From VGBK01 sp043810615 (GTDB taxonomy: Bacteria > Actinomycetota > Acidimicrobiia > Spongiisociales > UBA11373), in contig JBDROA010000080.1 of assembly GCA_043810615.1 (NCBI GenBank), forward strand, positions 1 to 11,293: DNA of 11,293 nucleotides, in the 5' to 3' direction. The translations under genes were made by a program, and so were the position numbers. The notes below the pieces were generated by a model that saw only the letters and a list, made by a program, of their open reading frames with translations, made no database searches and was not told the origin of the DNA. Below are positions 1 to 8,684 of this stretch, in pieces. The first letter of the stretch is position 1. Each line of letters begins with the position of its first letter.

Positions 1-1127
1 GGGTAGAACGTGCTGCCGGGGCAGGCGGTGGCACCCGCCGGGTCGGGCCAGTCGGTGTGAGCGGCGATAACCTCGATGTAGGCGTCCACCGTGTCTGCGC
101 AGGCCTCCACATCGTTGGGAGCCTCGTAGAAGACCATGCCGAGAGGATCGAGACCGTGCCTGATCGCATTCTCCGCCAGGGCAGACTCCAACGCCGCCCT
201 CGCCGCCGGCCTGGGCTCAACACGGGTGAAATCCCCCAGCAGCGCCACACCCAGATTCCCCCGGTTGTAACAGTAAACATGACCCCCGGTCACCAACTCC
301 CCGGCTGTCTCATCGTGCCCGAAATCGCTGCCGTCACCGCCCTCCCCGCAAGGAACGCTCTCCCCGCCCGACCAGCGGCCCTCGTACACCCGGCCGGCCT
401 CATCGATCAAATACTGGTAGGCGATATCCCCCCAACCCCGATCCACCGTGTGATAAACGTAGATCGCCCGCACCGTGGCCGCCGGATCAGGATCGCTGTT
501 GACGGTGGCAGTGTGATGGACGGTCATCACCCGCACCGGCTCGAAAGCCGCCGGCCAATCCTCGACACCGCCGGTAAAACGCAACGACTCGTCCGCACCC
601 CACTCGGCACGGGACAAACAATCAGCCAACGCCGACACCCCCGACGGGCGTTGGCCAACAGTGACAAGCGGGCCATCCGTCGTGTTGATCACCACCACCC
701 GAGGAGACACCGCCCCCCACGGCACCCCCCTCACCTGATACGCATCCGCATCACCACCCGGCACCAGGCTGCTCCCCCACCCGCCCGGCACCTGCAGATC
801 GTCCCCGACCAGCGGCACCCACGGCCCCCACAACCCGTCATGACCGAACCGCACCGCACCGTGCGGCTCGCCCGAAAGGCCACCCCAACCAGAAAACGCA
901 GACAAACCCCCCGTCTCCCACACCACCCCCAGATAGTCGACGGGAAACCCCGTCTCCACCGGCCCCACCCCCACCGGACGCCGATCCGCAAGCGTCACCG
1001 GCACCCGCACAGCAGCCGCATCCCCCTCCACCACCAAAACCACCGAAGCCACCACCACCACACCCACAAGAAAACGCAGCCAACGCCTACCCCACCACTC
1101 CGACAATCCGCGGATCCAGCCAGTCAT
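1..1127 (-). CDS. Exported peptidoglycan-recognition protein / N-acetylmuramoyl-L-alanine amidase, 3' end cut by window edge
   Basis: Read on the minus strand, this frame is open for 375 codons and leaves the window without a stop. Residues 1-39 look like a signal peptide (WWGRRW, a Val-rich core, then GDAAA). Residues about 60-150 form a beta-rich N-terminal region like that of other actinobacterial PGRP proteins. The PGRP/amidase_2 domain starts at SRAEWGADES (172-181). Family zinc ligands fit His204 (VHHTA), His357 (AAHTDW) and Cys369 (TACPGSTFY); the catalytic Tyr fits Tyr237 (GDIAYQYLID). The protein should cleave the MurNAc-L-Ala bond outside the membrane. A Cys-bearing insertion (about 252-286) follows YEGR. 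The ATG at 1127 has GGGAGGG six bases upstream; an ATG at 1133 lies directly against that site and is less likely. Codons ending in G or T (GTG, GGG, GGT, TTG, CGT) dominate, unlike the C-ending codons of neighbours. Confidence 0.9.
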   Translation of the reverse strand, partial: MTGWIRGLSEWWGRRWLRFLVGVVVVASVVLVVEGDAAAVRVPVTLADRRPVGVGPVETGFPVDYLGVVWETGGLSAFSGWGGLSGEPHGAVRFGHDGLWGPWVPLVGDDLQVPGGWGSSLVPGGDADAYQVRGVPWGAVSPRVVVINTTDGPLVTVGQRPSGVSALADCLSRAEWGADESLRFTGGVEDWPAAFEPVRVMTVHHTATVNSDPDPAATVRAIYVYHTVDRGWGDIAYQYLIDEAGRVYEGRWSGGESVPCGEGGDGSDFGHDETAGELVTGGHVYCYNRGNLGVALLGDFTRVEPRPAARAALESALAENAIRHGLDPLGMVFYEAPNDVEACADTVDAYIEVIAAHTDWPDPAGATACPGSTFY

Positions 1128-1178
1128 TCGCATCCCTCCCGCATCCGGCGACACCCAATCGCCCGAACCACGCGGCTC

Positions 1179-1207
1179 ACCATACCCCCATCCGACACAG
1201 GTGACAG
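1179..1207 (-). promoter_or_regulatory. Candidate promoter of the amidase gene
   Basis: On the minus strand, CTGTCA (1207-1202) and TATGGT (1184-1179) are separated by exactly 17 bases. Each hexamer matches the sigma-70-type consensus at four of six positions. Transcription would start near 1172, giving a leader of about 45 bases that includes the GGGAGGG ribosome-binding site. Position and spacing support it; no activity can be shown. Confidence 0.4.
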
Positions 1208-1653
1208 GAGTTGGGCGGGAGGCACCCCACTTGGGGGCCGCGCAGTCAGGGAAGAAGGCTCATGACCCGCGCTAGCCCAACCCGGCGTCGAAAGAGCCCT
1301 GGCCTGTGGAAGAACCTGGCGCGAGGTCGGGATGTCGGGAAGCGTTCCACCTGGTCAGTGGCCCTATCCGTTAGGCCCCCAAGCGGCCGCAGCGGGGCCC
1401 TCGAGGAATGGGTGCAGCTTCAGCGCCGCCTCCTTGAGCGCCAGCCCAGCGGGAAGCCGTGCCAGGTCGCGCAGCGGGCCCGGCCGTCACTCCTCGTTCA
1501 GGCACCCACGAGGACGGGCACAGCGACGATGGCAGCTGCCGCCAGGCTGCCCGAGCAGTCCCCCAGCGGCCCGCCCACCGTTCGCGCGCCTTCCCCGTTA
1601 CAGCCTGTGGCCATGTCCCGATGCTACGCGGCGGACTTCATCCCCACTGCTAC
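1208..1653. other. Stretch without a recognisable intact gene
   Basis: Long open frames cross this stretch on both strands, but their composition (Arg, Pro and Ser rich) is that of chance frames in GC-rich DNA. Two short minus-strand pieces look slightly more protein-like. One is 1498-1614 (38 codons from an ATG, ending AAAAIVAVPVLVGA). The other is 1364-1486 (no start codon; contains LRDLARLPAGLALKEAALKL, then HPFLEG). They may be remnants of a decayed gene. I recognise no family and see no repeats or RNA gene. Confidence 0.4.
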
Positions 1654-1898
1654 TCACCCCTTGGACGCGGGTCTGCTCATTCGGGAGAGGCCAAACAGCA
1701 CCACACCTGCCAAGGCAAGCAAGGCACCGACCCAGCCAACAGGCCAGGCTGCCAGGGCAGCAGCCCCGGCGCGACGAACGGAAACGACCTCGTCTCGAGT
1801 TGCGGCGATGTCCCGGGCGGTTTCCGCAAGCGCTCGCTCCGTCGCTGCCTGTGATCGCTCTCGGATTCGGACAGCTCCCTGGACAACCGCTCCATCAT
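1654..1898 (-). pseudogene. Possible frameshifted small protein: amphipathic helix plus one membrane helix
   Basis: The frame ending at the TGA 1656-1654 is open back to 1905 and encodes a coherent C-terminal piece. A charged, Ala-rich helix (ERSQAATERALAETARDI and onward) is followed by a hydrophobic helix (WPVGWVGALLALAGVVLFGL) and a short basic tail (SRMSRPASKG). This frame has no ATG, GTG or TTG before the helix. The overlapping frame does start, with ATG at 1898 (MMERLSRELSESE), and continues the same helical character. A single frame change near 1850-1865 would join the two into a protein of about 80 residues. I do not recognise a family; the layout recalls small holin-like or coiled-coil membrane proteins. 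Chance open frames are common at this GC content, so the call is tentative. Confidence 0.35.
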
Positions 1899-2118
1899 CC
1901 GTTGCTCACGAAGGGCAGGATCCGGTCGTCCCCGCCGCCGCCGTCGACCCCGTCGGCGGTGCCCTTGAGGGTCCCGGGCGCATCCGATCCGGTAATCGTC
2001 GGGACCCTACCGAAGCACATCACTGCCGGGCATCGGTGCCAGCCGCCACCGCCGTCGAAATGGCGAGCGCACCCGCCTGATCGAGGATCTGGATCCGTCG
2101 ACGCGGGCTCGCAGACAT
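1895..2118 (-). pseudogene. Frame-broken remnant of an RTX-like calcium-binding secreted protein
   Basis: An ATG at 2118 follows AGGGGG at a good distance and opens MSASPRRRIQILDQ, then the mildly hydrophobic ALAISTAVAAGTDA. This resembles the start of a signal peptide, but the frame stops at 2022-2020. In the next frame, residues from about 2017 read CFGRVPTITGSDAPGTLKGT, then ADGVDGGGGDDRI, ending at the TGA 1897-1895. That matches the entry segment of actinobacterial RTX-type proteins (CFGxxPTIxGTxGxDxLxGT followed by GGxGxD nonapeptides). A one-base change near 2018-2024 would fuse the two parts. Only one degraded repeat remains, so calcium-binding function is presumably lost. The RTX reading rests on motif resemblance alone. 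Confidence 0.42.
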
Positions 2119-2295
2119 CGTGCCCCCTGTGCCGGCCCACCCCCCGGCAGGCCACCTCTCAACTTCACACCCGGCGCCCCGGTCGGGCCGACGCCGCGAG
2201 CGGCACCCCCCGTCCCGCCGAGGTGTTAGCGTCAGCTCCAGGAGCACGGTGGTGCGCCCTCCCGCAGGCGGCGCACCGGAGCGGATAGGAGGCTT

Positions 2296-2616
2296 ATGCC
2301 CACGTTCCTGATCAAGGCGTCGTACACGGCCGAAGGCACCCGCGGGCTCCTCAAGGACGGCGGTACCGGCCGCCGGGATGCTGTGGAGGCCCTGATCACC
2401 AGCCGCGGCGGCACCATGAAGGGCTTCTACTACGCCTTCGCCGACGACGACCTCTACATCATCGCCGACCTGCCCACCAACGCCGACCTGGCGGCGGTCT
2501 GCCTGGCGATCAACTCCACCGCCGGGGCTCGGGTGAAGGCCAACACCCTGCTCGACGTCGACGAGATCGACGAGGCGGTGCGCAAGGCGGTTCAGTACCG
2601 CCCGCCGGGCCAATAG
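2296..2616 (+). CDS. GYD domain protein
   Basis: This 106-residue protein matches the GYD family (PF08734) along its whole length. It opens MPTFLIKASYTAEGTRGLLK, has the middle segment FYYAFADDDLYIIADLPTNA, and ends VQYRPPGQ, as family members typically do. These are small cytoplasmic alpha/beta proteins with a ferredoxin-like fold and no established biochemical role. AGGAGG at 2287-2292 lies three bases before the ATG, fixing the start. A TTAGCGT at 2226-2232 could be a -10 element but has no convincing -35 partner. The 177 bases between the RTX remnant and this gene hold nothing else that I recognise. The gene stands alone and converges with the remnant at 2626-2949, with nine bases between their stop codons. 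Confidence 0.9.
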   Translation: MPTFLIKASYTAEGTRGLLKDGGTGRRDAVEALITSRGGTMKGFYYAFADDDLYIIADLPTNADLAAVCLAINSTAGARVKANTLLDVDEIDEAVRKAVQYRPPGQ

Positions 2617-2625
2617 GCCCTGCCG

Positions 2626-2949
2626 CTAGCCGCTGTAGACCACCGCGGGTTCGAATTCGAGCACCTGGTCGGCTGTGGCCATGGGTGAGTCCTGGTCGTA
2701 GAAGCTCTTCTCGCCCCAGAACCACCCGGACTCCCCGGGACCGGCGCGGATGCCGCCAAGTTGGCGCAAGAGCAACTCGCCGGGACCCAGGCACTACTCC
2801 GGGCCCAGGGCCATGCCGACGTAGGGCAGGCGCAGGAACTCCTCGTAGAGGCGCTCCTGGCTGAGGAAACCGATGCGTCCCGACTGCAGGAGGAGTTGCC
2901 CGACGGGACCATCCACTCCACCTGAGCCGGGGGCACCAAGCGCCCCGCC
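2626..2949 (-). pseudogene. C-terminal gene remnant with in-frame amber stop, family not recognised
   Basis: One minus-strand frame runs from just after a TGA (2952-2950) to a TAG (2628-2626), with a single internal TAG at 2796-2794. Both sides of that TAG read as real protein: QLLLQSGRIGFLSQERLYEE and FLRLPYVGMALGPE before it, then CLGPGELLLRQLGGIRAGPG, SGWFWGEKSFYDQDSP and ATADQVLEFEPAVVYSG after it. The aromatic, acidic and hydrophobic composition differs sharply from the Ser/Arg/Pro-rich chance frames alongside. No convincing start or ribosome-binding site is present (a GTG at 2916 is possible), so the 5' part seems lost. I cannot name the family. A sequencing error at the TAG would repair the frame but would not restore an N-terminus. 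Confidence 0.55.
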
Positions 2950-3006
2950 TCAGGCCCTTCATGCCCCGTGAGGGTCCACCTCGCCTTCGCCGCACGGACC
3001 AGTCAT

Positions 3007-3036
3007 CCCTCCTCCCCAGCGGCGCCGGGAGGAGGG
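3007..3036. other. Perfect 10-bp inverted repeat upstream of the pyrophosphatase
   Basis: CCCTCCTCCC (3007-3016) is perfectly complemented by GGGAGGAGGG (3027-3036) around a 10-base loop containing GGCGCC. It has no T-run on either side, and no intact gene ends here. It may be an old terminator insulating the pyrophosphatase promoter, a leftover from the decayed gene to its left, or a protein-binding site. Confidence 0.45.
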
Positions 3037-3082
3037 CACGACCCCGGCCCGACGCCCGGCCGAACCCCTCCCGCTCATGCGC

Positions 3083-3137
3083 TAGGTTGACTCCCGCAGA
3101 CACGCCGCGGCGCCCACTCCGGGGCTCGAAACCCCGG
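3083..3137 (+). promoter_or_regulatory. Possible -10 element and structured leader of the pyrophosphatase gene
   Basis: TAGGTT at 3083-3088 resembles the TAGnnT -10 boxes seen before other genes here, but no -35 match lies 16-18 bases upstream. Transcription from it would give a leader of about 110 bases. That leader would hold a hairpin with arms CCGGGG (3119-3124) and CCCCGG (3132-3137) around CTCGAAA. The long, structured leader is the main reason to list this; it matches no riboswitch class that I recognise. Confidence 0.25.
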
Positions 3138-3206
3138 CTCCGGGCCGCCCGGCCGCCAGATTCGAGCCATCGACGGGGGTCTCCCTGAGGAGACGCGGGA
3201 AGGAAG

Positions 3207-5483
<2,277 letters not shown>

Positions 5484-5499
5484 GGAGAGCAGAGGGGAA

Positions 5500-5536
5500 C
5501 CGAAGCCCCTCCGGGCCTAGCCCGGAGGGGCCTCGG
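5500..5536. terminator. Hairpin terminator between convergent genes
   Basis: CCCCTCCGGG (5506-5515) and CCCGGAGGGG (5521-5530) form a perfect 10-bp stem around CCTAG. The stem extends outward to CCGAAG/CCTCGG, giving 16 pairs with one mismatch. It starts 17 bases after the pyrophosphatase stop and lies 23 bases past the stop of the minus-strand gene at 5559, so it can serve both. No T-run follows, as is common in GC-rich actinobacteria. Confidence 0.8.
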
Positions 5537-5558
5537 TGTGACCGGTTGTGGGCGAACC

Positions 5559-6062
5559 TCAGGAAGAGCCCTTGCCTGCTCCTCCCAGCACACCGAGGAG
5601 CCCGATCAGAGCCCCGCCAGTGAGAACGAACAGTCCGTACTCCGGCTTGAGGAACTCGGTCCCCGGGCCTGTGGCATAGAGCGAGGCCAGGTTGGTCGCG
5701 CCGGCGATGACGATCAGCAGCCCCAGCACCACCAGGATGAATTGGCCGGCCCCGGGCAAGCGGAAGGCCCCGCCCCGCAAAGAGGCCAGCATGGCCAGGC
5801 CGATCAATGCCAGTAGGCCGCCACCGATGAGCGCCACGAGGCCGCTGAAGAAGGGGCTGAACCCGGACGCGAAGAAGTTCTGCTCGTAGAACCCGTTGCG
5901 CCCGGCGTCGGACAGGGTCGTGTAGGTCTCCCAGCCGGTTGCGTCCCCGCCGCCCCCTCCGAGCCACGGCAGGAACACCGACACGATCATGGCCGCCCCG
6001 CCGGCCAGGGCGGCGAACCCGCCCAGGCCGCGCCGGGATGAGAGCGATTTGCCCGTGGTCAT
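5559..6062 (-). CDS. Four-helix membrane protein of unknown function
   Basis: The product has 167 residues and four predicted membrane helices at about 13-34, 72-95, 104-129 and 142-163. The first helix ends FLPWLGGGG, followed by an outside loop (TGWETYTTLSDAGRNGFYEQ) rich in aromatic and polar residues. I do not recognise a named family; similar small four-helix proteins with a helix-PW-loop start are common among uncharacterised actinobacterial proteins. The ATG at 6062 has GAGGAGG five bases upstream, so it is preferred over an in-frame ATG at 6089 that would add nine polar residues. The gene lies 87 bases downstream of the zinc-ribbon membrane gene on the same strand and may share its transcript. 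That gap also holds CCTTAGACTGAGG, a possible own -10 element (TAGACT), so a separate promoter is possible. Confidence 0.8.
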   Translation of the reverse strand: MTTGKSLSSRRGLGGFAALAGGAAMIVSVFLPWLGGGGGDATGWETYTTLSDAGRNGFYEQNFFASGFSPFFSGLVALIGGGLLALIGLAMLASLRGGAFRLPGAGQFILVVLGLLIVIAGATNLASLYATGPGTEFLKPEYGLFVLTGGALIGLLGVLGGAGKGSS

Positions 6063-6149
6063 AGGAGCCTCCTCGCCGGAAACCCACATCCGGCACGCCT
6101 CAGTCTAAGGCGCGTCGACGCGGCGCGCCCGGGAGGACGCGATCCCGGC

Positions 6150-6875
6150 CTACTGGTAGATGGTCCCCTTCGAGTCCATGCGCACCACCCGGGCGCCCGA
6201 CGCCGGCCAGACCAGCAGGGCGGCCAGCGCACCCACGACGGGAAGCGCCAGGGCGGCATACATCCCGGCGCTGAGGTCCCACCCGTAGTCGTCGGCGCGG
6301 ACGAAGTTGAACACCGCCGACGCCTCGAGCAGTACCCACATGACGACGGCGGCGATGATCCCCCCGGCCAGGCCCCTACGGGAGAGCAACAGCCCGATTT
6401 CGTGCTCGTCCCGGAGGGTGCGTCGGAACTGCCGTACCGCCCGGCTACCCACATCCCGGACGCGGGGAACGAGGCGGCGCACCCCCACGGACCAGGCGAT
6501 GAGGATCGCGAACACCCCCACCACGAAGATGGGGGCGGGGCGGGCCACCTCGAGGAAGATGCCCCGGGTCCGCTGGCCCCAGTCGAGCGGGCGCACCCCC
6601 AGCCAGCTCAGCACGACGATGATGAGCGTCGCCTCGACGGCGAACAGGTGCAGGTAGAAGCCGAAGGCCTGGCGGCCGGCGGCCACCACCCCCTCCCGCA
6701 CCTCGCCCACCACCGTCCCCGGCGCAGGAGGAGGCGGCGCCGCGGCCCCGGCGACCGGAGGGGGCGGGGCGGGGGTGGCGGCCCGGCCTGCTTCCAAGCG
6801 GACGCCGCAGTAGCGGCAGACCAGCGCTTCCTCCTGGATCTCCTCGGCGCACATCGGGCACCTTCTCGTGGCCAT
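6150..6875 (-). CDS. Zinc-ribbon membrane protein (UPF0547-like N-terminus)
   Basis: This 241-residue protein starts MATRRCPMCAEEIQEEALVC followed by RYCG, a C-x2-C-x10-C-x2-C zinc ribbon (Cys6, 9, 20, 23) like the UPF0547/zinc-ribbon domain family. A flexible Pro/Ala linker (32-53) leads to four predicted membrane helices at about 72-93, 112-134, 169-191 and 203-225. A basic segment (132-156) lies between helices two and three. The ribbon should face the cytoplasm and probably mediates contacts; no enzyme motif is visible. The ATG at 6875 has AGGAGGAGG five bases upstream, which fixes the start. The frame stays open further upstream through the opposite strand of the amylase pseudogene, but that is not coding. 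A TATGCT (6903-6898) could be its -10 box, with no clear -35. It is divergent from the amylase pseudogene and probably leads a two-gene unit with the four-helix gene. Confidence 0.85.
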   Translation of the reverse strand: MATRRCPMCAEEIQEEALVCRYCGVRLEAGRAATPAPPPPVAGAAAPPPPAPGTVVGEVREGVVAAGRQAFGFYLHLFAVEATLIIVVLSWLGVRPLDWGQRTRGIFLEVARPAPIFVVGVFAILIAWSVGVRRLVPRVRDVGSRAVRQFRRTLRDEHEIGLLLSRRGLAGGIIAAVVMWVLLEASAVFNFVRADDYGWDLSAGMYAALALPVVGALAALLVWPASGARVVRMDSKGTIYQ

Positions 6876-6971
6876 GGTCGACCTCCTCCTGCGCGGAAGC
6901 ATACGCCTCCGCACCGCCGCCCGGCCGCGAGTTGCGGCCTCCGCTAACGACGCCGCGACCCAGGAGAGACC

Positions 6972-8090
6972 ATGCGCCGATTCTCGCTCGTCCTCGTCCT
7001 GTTCGCCCTGGCCCTCGCTCTCCCCGCCTGTGGAGGTGGCGACACTCCCGGCAACGCCGTCGAAGCAGGCCCTCCCTGGTGAAGAGAGCGCACCTTCTAC
7101 GAGATCCTCGTTTCCTCCTTCAAGGACACCGACGGCGAGGGCATCGGCGACTTCCGGGGGCTCACCGCATCCCTCAACTACCTCAACGACGGCGACCCCG
7201 CCACCACGACCGACCTGGGGGTCACGGGCCTCTGGCTGACGCCGATCTTCGCCTCCCCCTCCTACCACGGCTACGACGTCACCGACCATCGGCCGGCAAA
7301 CCCCGACTACGGGACCATGGACGACTTCTGGGCCGTCCCGGCCACCGCTCACGAGCGGGGGATCGCGGTGCTCGTCTGCCTGGTCCTGAACCACACCTCC
7401 GACGAGCACCCCCGGTTCGAGGCCTCGACCGCCGGCGACCCCGCGTACGCCGACCGGTACTTGCGGCGCGACCAGTCGCCGGGGTGTCGGGGACCCTGGG
7501 ACCGGCAGGTGTGGCACGAGCGGGACGGGCGCTCCTGCTACGCCCTCTTCTGGGAGAAGATACCCGACCCGAACCTGGAGAGCCCGGCGGTGCGGGACGA
7601 GTTGTACGACGTGGCCCGCTTCTGGCTCGAGGACGTGGGTGTGGGCGAATTCCGGGTCGACGCCGCCAAGCACTTCGTGGAGCAGGGACCGGTCCAGGAG
7701 GACACCGTGGCCTCGCGCCGCTGGATGGCCGGCTTCACCTCTCCCGTGCACCGCGTGGGCCCCACCGCCGTGGTGCTGGGCGAGGGGTGGGGTCCCAGAG
7801 CGGTGACCGCCCGCCACGTCGCCGACGCCATGGACCTGGTCTTCGACTTCGACTTCAGCACCGGCGCCGCCATCGGGCTGCAGGCGGGCCCTGACCGGAG
7901 AGCCGGTGACGGACTACGGCCTCAGCCCGGCCGCCGGGCCGCTGTCCGGGGTCGTCGCGGCCGGGGTCCTGACCGGAACCGGGGAAGCGGCGGCCGGCCC
8001 ACAGGTCACCGCCGACGGGGGACTCGACGGCTACCGGCCGCTACCGGCGCTGCCGCCCTATGCCGCTCTGTTCCTCCACCCGACCGGGAG
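6972..8090 (+). pseudogene. Lipoprotein alpha-amylase/alpha-glucosidase (GH13) pseudogene
   Basis: AGGAGA and the ATG at 6972 open a lipoprotein signal (MRRFSLVLVLFALALALPAC, lipobox Cys20). Codon 37 is TGA (7080-7082), right where the domain-entry PPW-RERTFYEI would continue; homologues usually read WW here. The frame then encodes a clear GH13 catalytic domain: SFKDTDGEGIGDFRGLT, VTGLWLTPIFASPSYHGYDV, VLNHTSDEHP, FRVDAAKH (nucleophile Asp230) and LGEGWG (acid/base Glu271). The conserved Asp opening region I (DxxxNH) is Cys136. After GAAIGLQAG (about 7885) homology stops; eight bases on, in the +1 frame, the family's C-terminal domain resumes (LTGEPVTDYGLSPAAGPLSG, YRPLPALPPYAALFLHP). About 200-250 residues, including the region IV His-Asp, are missing. 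The 3' limit is approximate. Enzyme activity should be lost. Confidence 0.9.
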
Positions 8091-8180
8091 CCGACCCCGG
8101 GGCCCCAGGACAGCCGCCCCAGGGGGGGCCGCCGCTCTCCCCGGGCACTACAGTGCTGGCAAGGATCCGAGGAGGGCATC

Positions 8181-8612
8181 GTGAGCGACCGCGAGATGGG
8201 CATGGAACCCGAGGCCGACGTGACGGAGGCCACCGCGGAGGCACCGACCCCGGGGTCTCCCGACATCGAGTCGGCCCCGCCCGAGGTTCCTCCCGAACCC
8301 AAGCCCGAACCCACCGGGCCGGTAATCCACCGGATCTTCGTGGGCACCGGCCTCTTCTGGGGGCTCGTGATCGGGGCACTCCTGACGGTAGTCATCATCA
8401 TCCTTGCCGCGCAGAACATCCAGGAGGTCACCGTCGAGTTCCTCCCCTTCGAGATCCGGACCCCCCTGATCGTGGTGCTCCTGGCCTCGCTGCTCGTGGG
8501 GGTGATCCTGGACGAGATCATCGGCTGGGCCTACCGGGCCCACCGCCGCCGCACCCTCACCGAGAGGGAGGAACTGAGGCGCCTGCGGGCAACCCGGCAG
8601 GAGGACGCCTGA
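8181..8612 (+). CDS. LapA-family membrane protein (DUF1049)
   Basis: This 143-residue protein has an acidic, Pro-rich cytoplasmic head (1-48). Two membrane helices follow: 55-77 (GLFWGLVIGALLTVVIIILA) and 95-117 (PLIVVLLASLLVGVILDEII). The short hairpin between them starts with the Gln-Asn pair typical of LapA/DUF1049 proteins and reads QNIQEVTVEFLPFEIRTP. A basic C-terminal helix (121-138) follows. Enterobacterial LapA works with LapB in lipopolysaccharide assembly; in actinobacteria the family's role is not established. The GTG at 8181 has GAGGAGG at 8169-8175, so it is the start, not any upstream codon. The frame is open upstream only because the amylase pseudogene is out of order. TACAGT at 8149-8154 may be the -10 box. 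Another start is possible at the ATG 8196, but without a ribosome-binding site. Confidence 0.88.
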   Translation: MSDREMGMEPEADVTEATAEAPTPGSPDIESAPPEVPPEPKPEPTGPVIHRIFVGTGLFWGLVIGALLTVVIIILAAQNIQEVTVEFLPFEIRTPLIVVLLASLLVGVILDEIIGWAYRAHRRRTLTEREELRRLRATRQEDA

Positions 8613-8619
8613 GCGGGAA

Positions 8620-8642
8620 GTGGGGAACCTTGTCGACCCCAC
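8620..8642 (+). terminator. Weak hairpin after the LapA-family gene
   Basis: GTGGGG (8620-8625) pairs with CCCCAC (8637-8642) around an 11-base loop, starting eight bases past the LapA stop. There is no T-run and the stem is only six pairs, so it may merely reduce read-through into the YjbQ gene. Confidence 0.3.
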
Positions 8643-8684
8643 AGTGAGTCTCGGGCCGCTACCCCAGGTCAAGGAGGCCCCCGG

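Noticed and set aside
57..1265. Long plus-strand open frame over the amidase
   Set aside because: Its Arg/His/Pro-rich product is the antisense of the amidase, whose PGRP motifs are unmistakable on the minus strand.
1211..2288. Two overlapping plus-strand open frames of about 290-320 codons
   Set aside because: Composition is low-complexity Ser/Pro/Arg/Ala with no domain-like segments or ribosome-binding sites; they arise from GC-rich bias.
3119..3137. tRNA T-arm-like hairpin with loop CTCGAAA
   Set aside because: The loop does not fit TTCRANY on either strand, and no matching acceptor, D or anticodon arms lie at the right distances.
7080..7082. TGA read as tryptophan (recoding)
   Set aside because: A Trp codon fits there by homology, but TGA ends several intact genes here and TGG is used normally; the gene carries other lesions, so a nonsense mutation is simpler.
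6876..7817. Upstream extension of the zinc-ribbon gene to a 555-residue protein
   Set aside because: The extension lies antisense to the amylase pseudogene, and the ATG at 6875 has a strong ribosome-binding site and begins the zinc ribbon.
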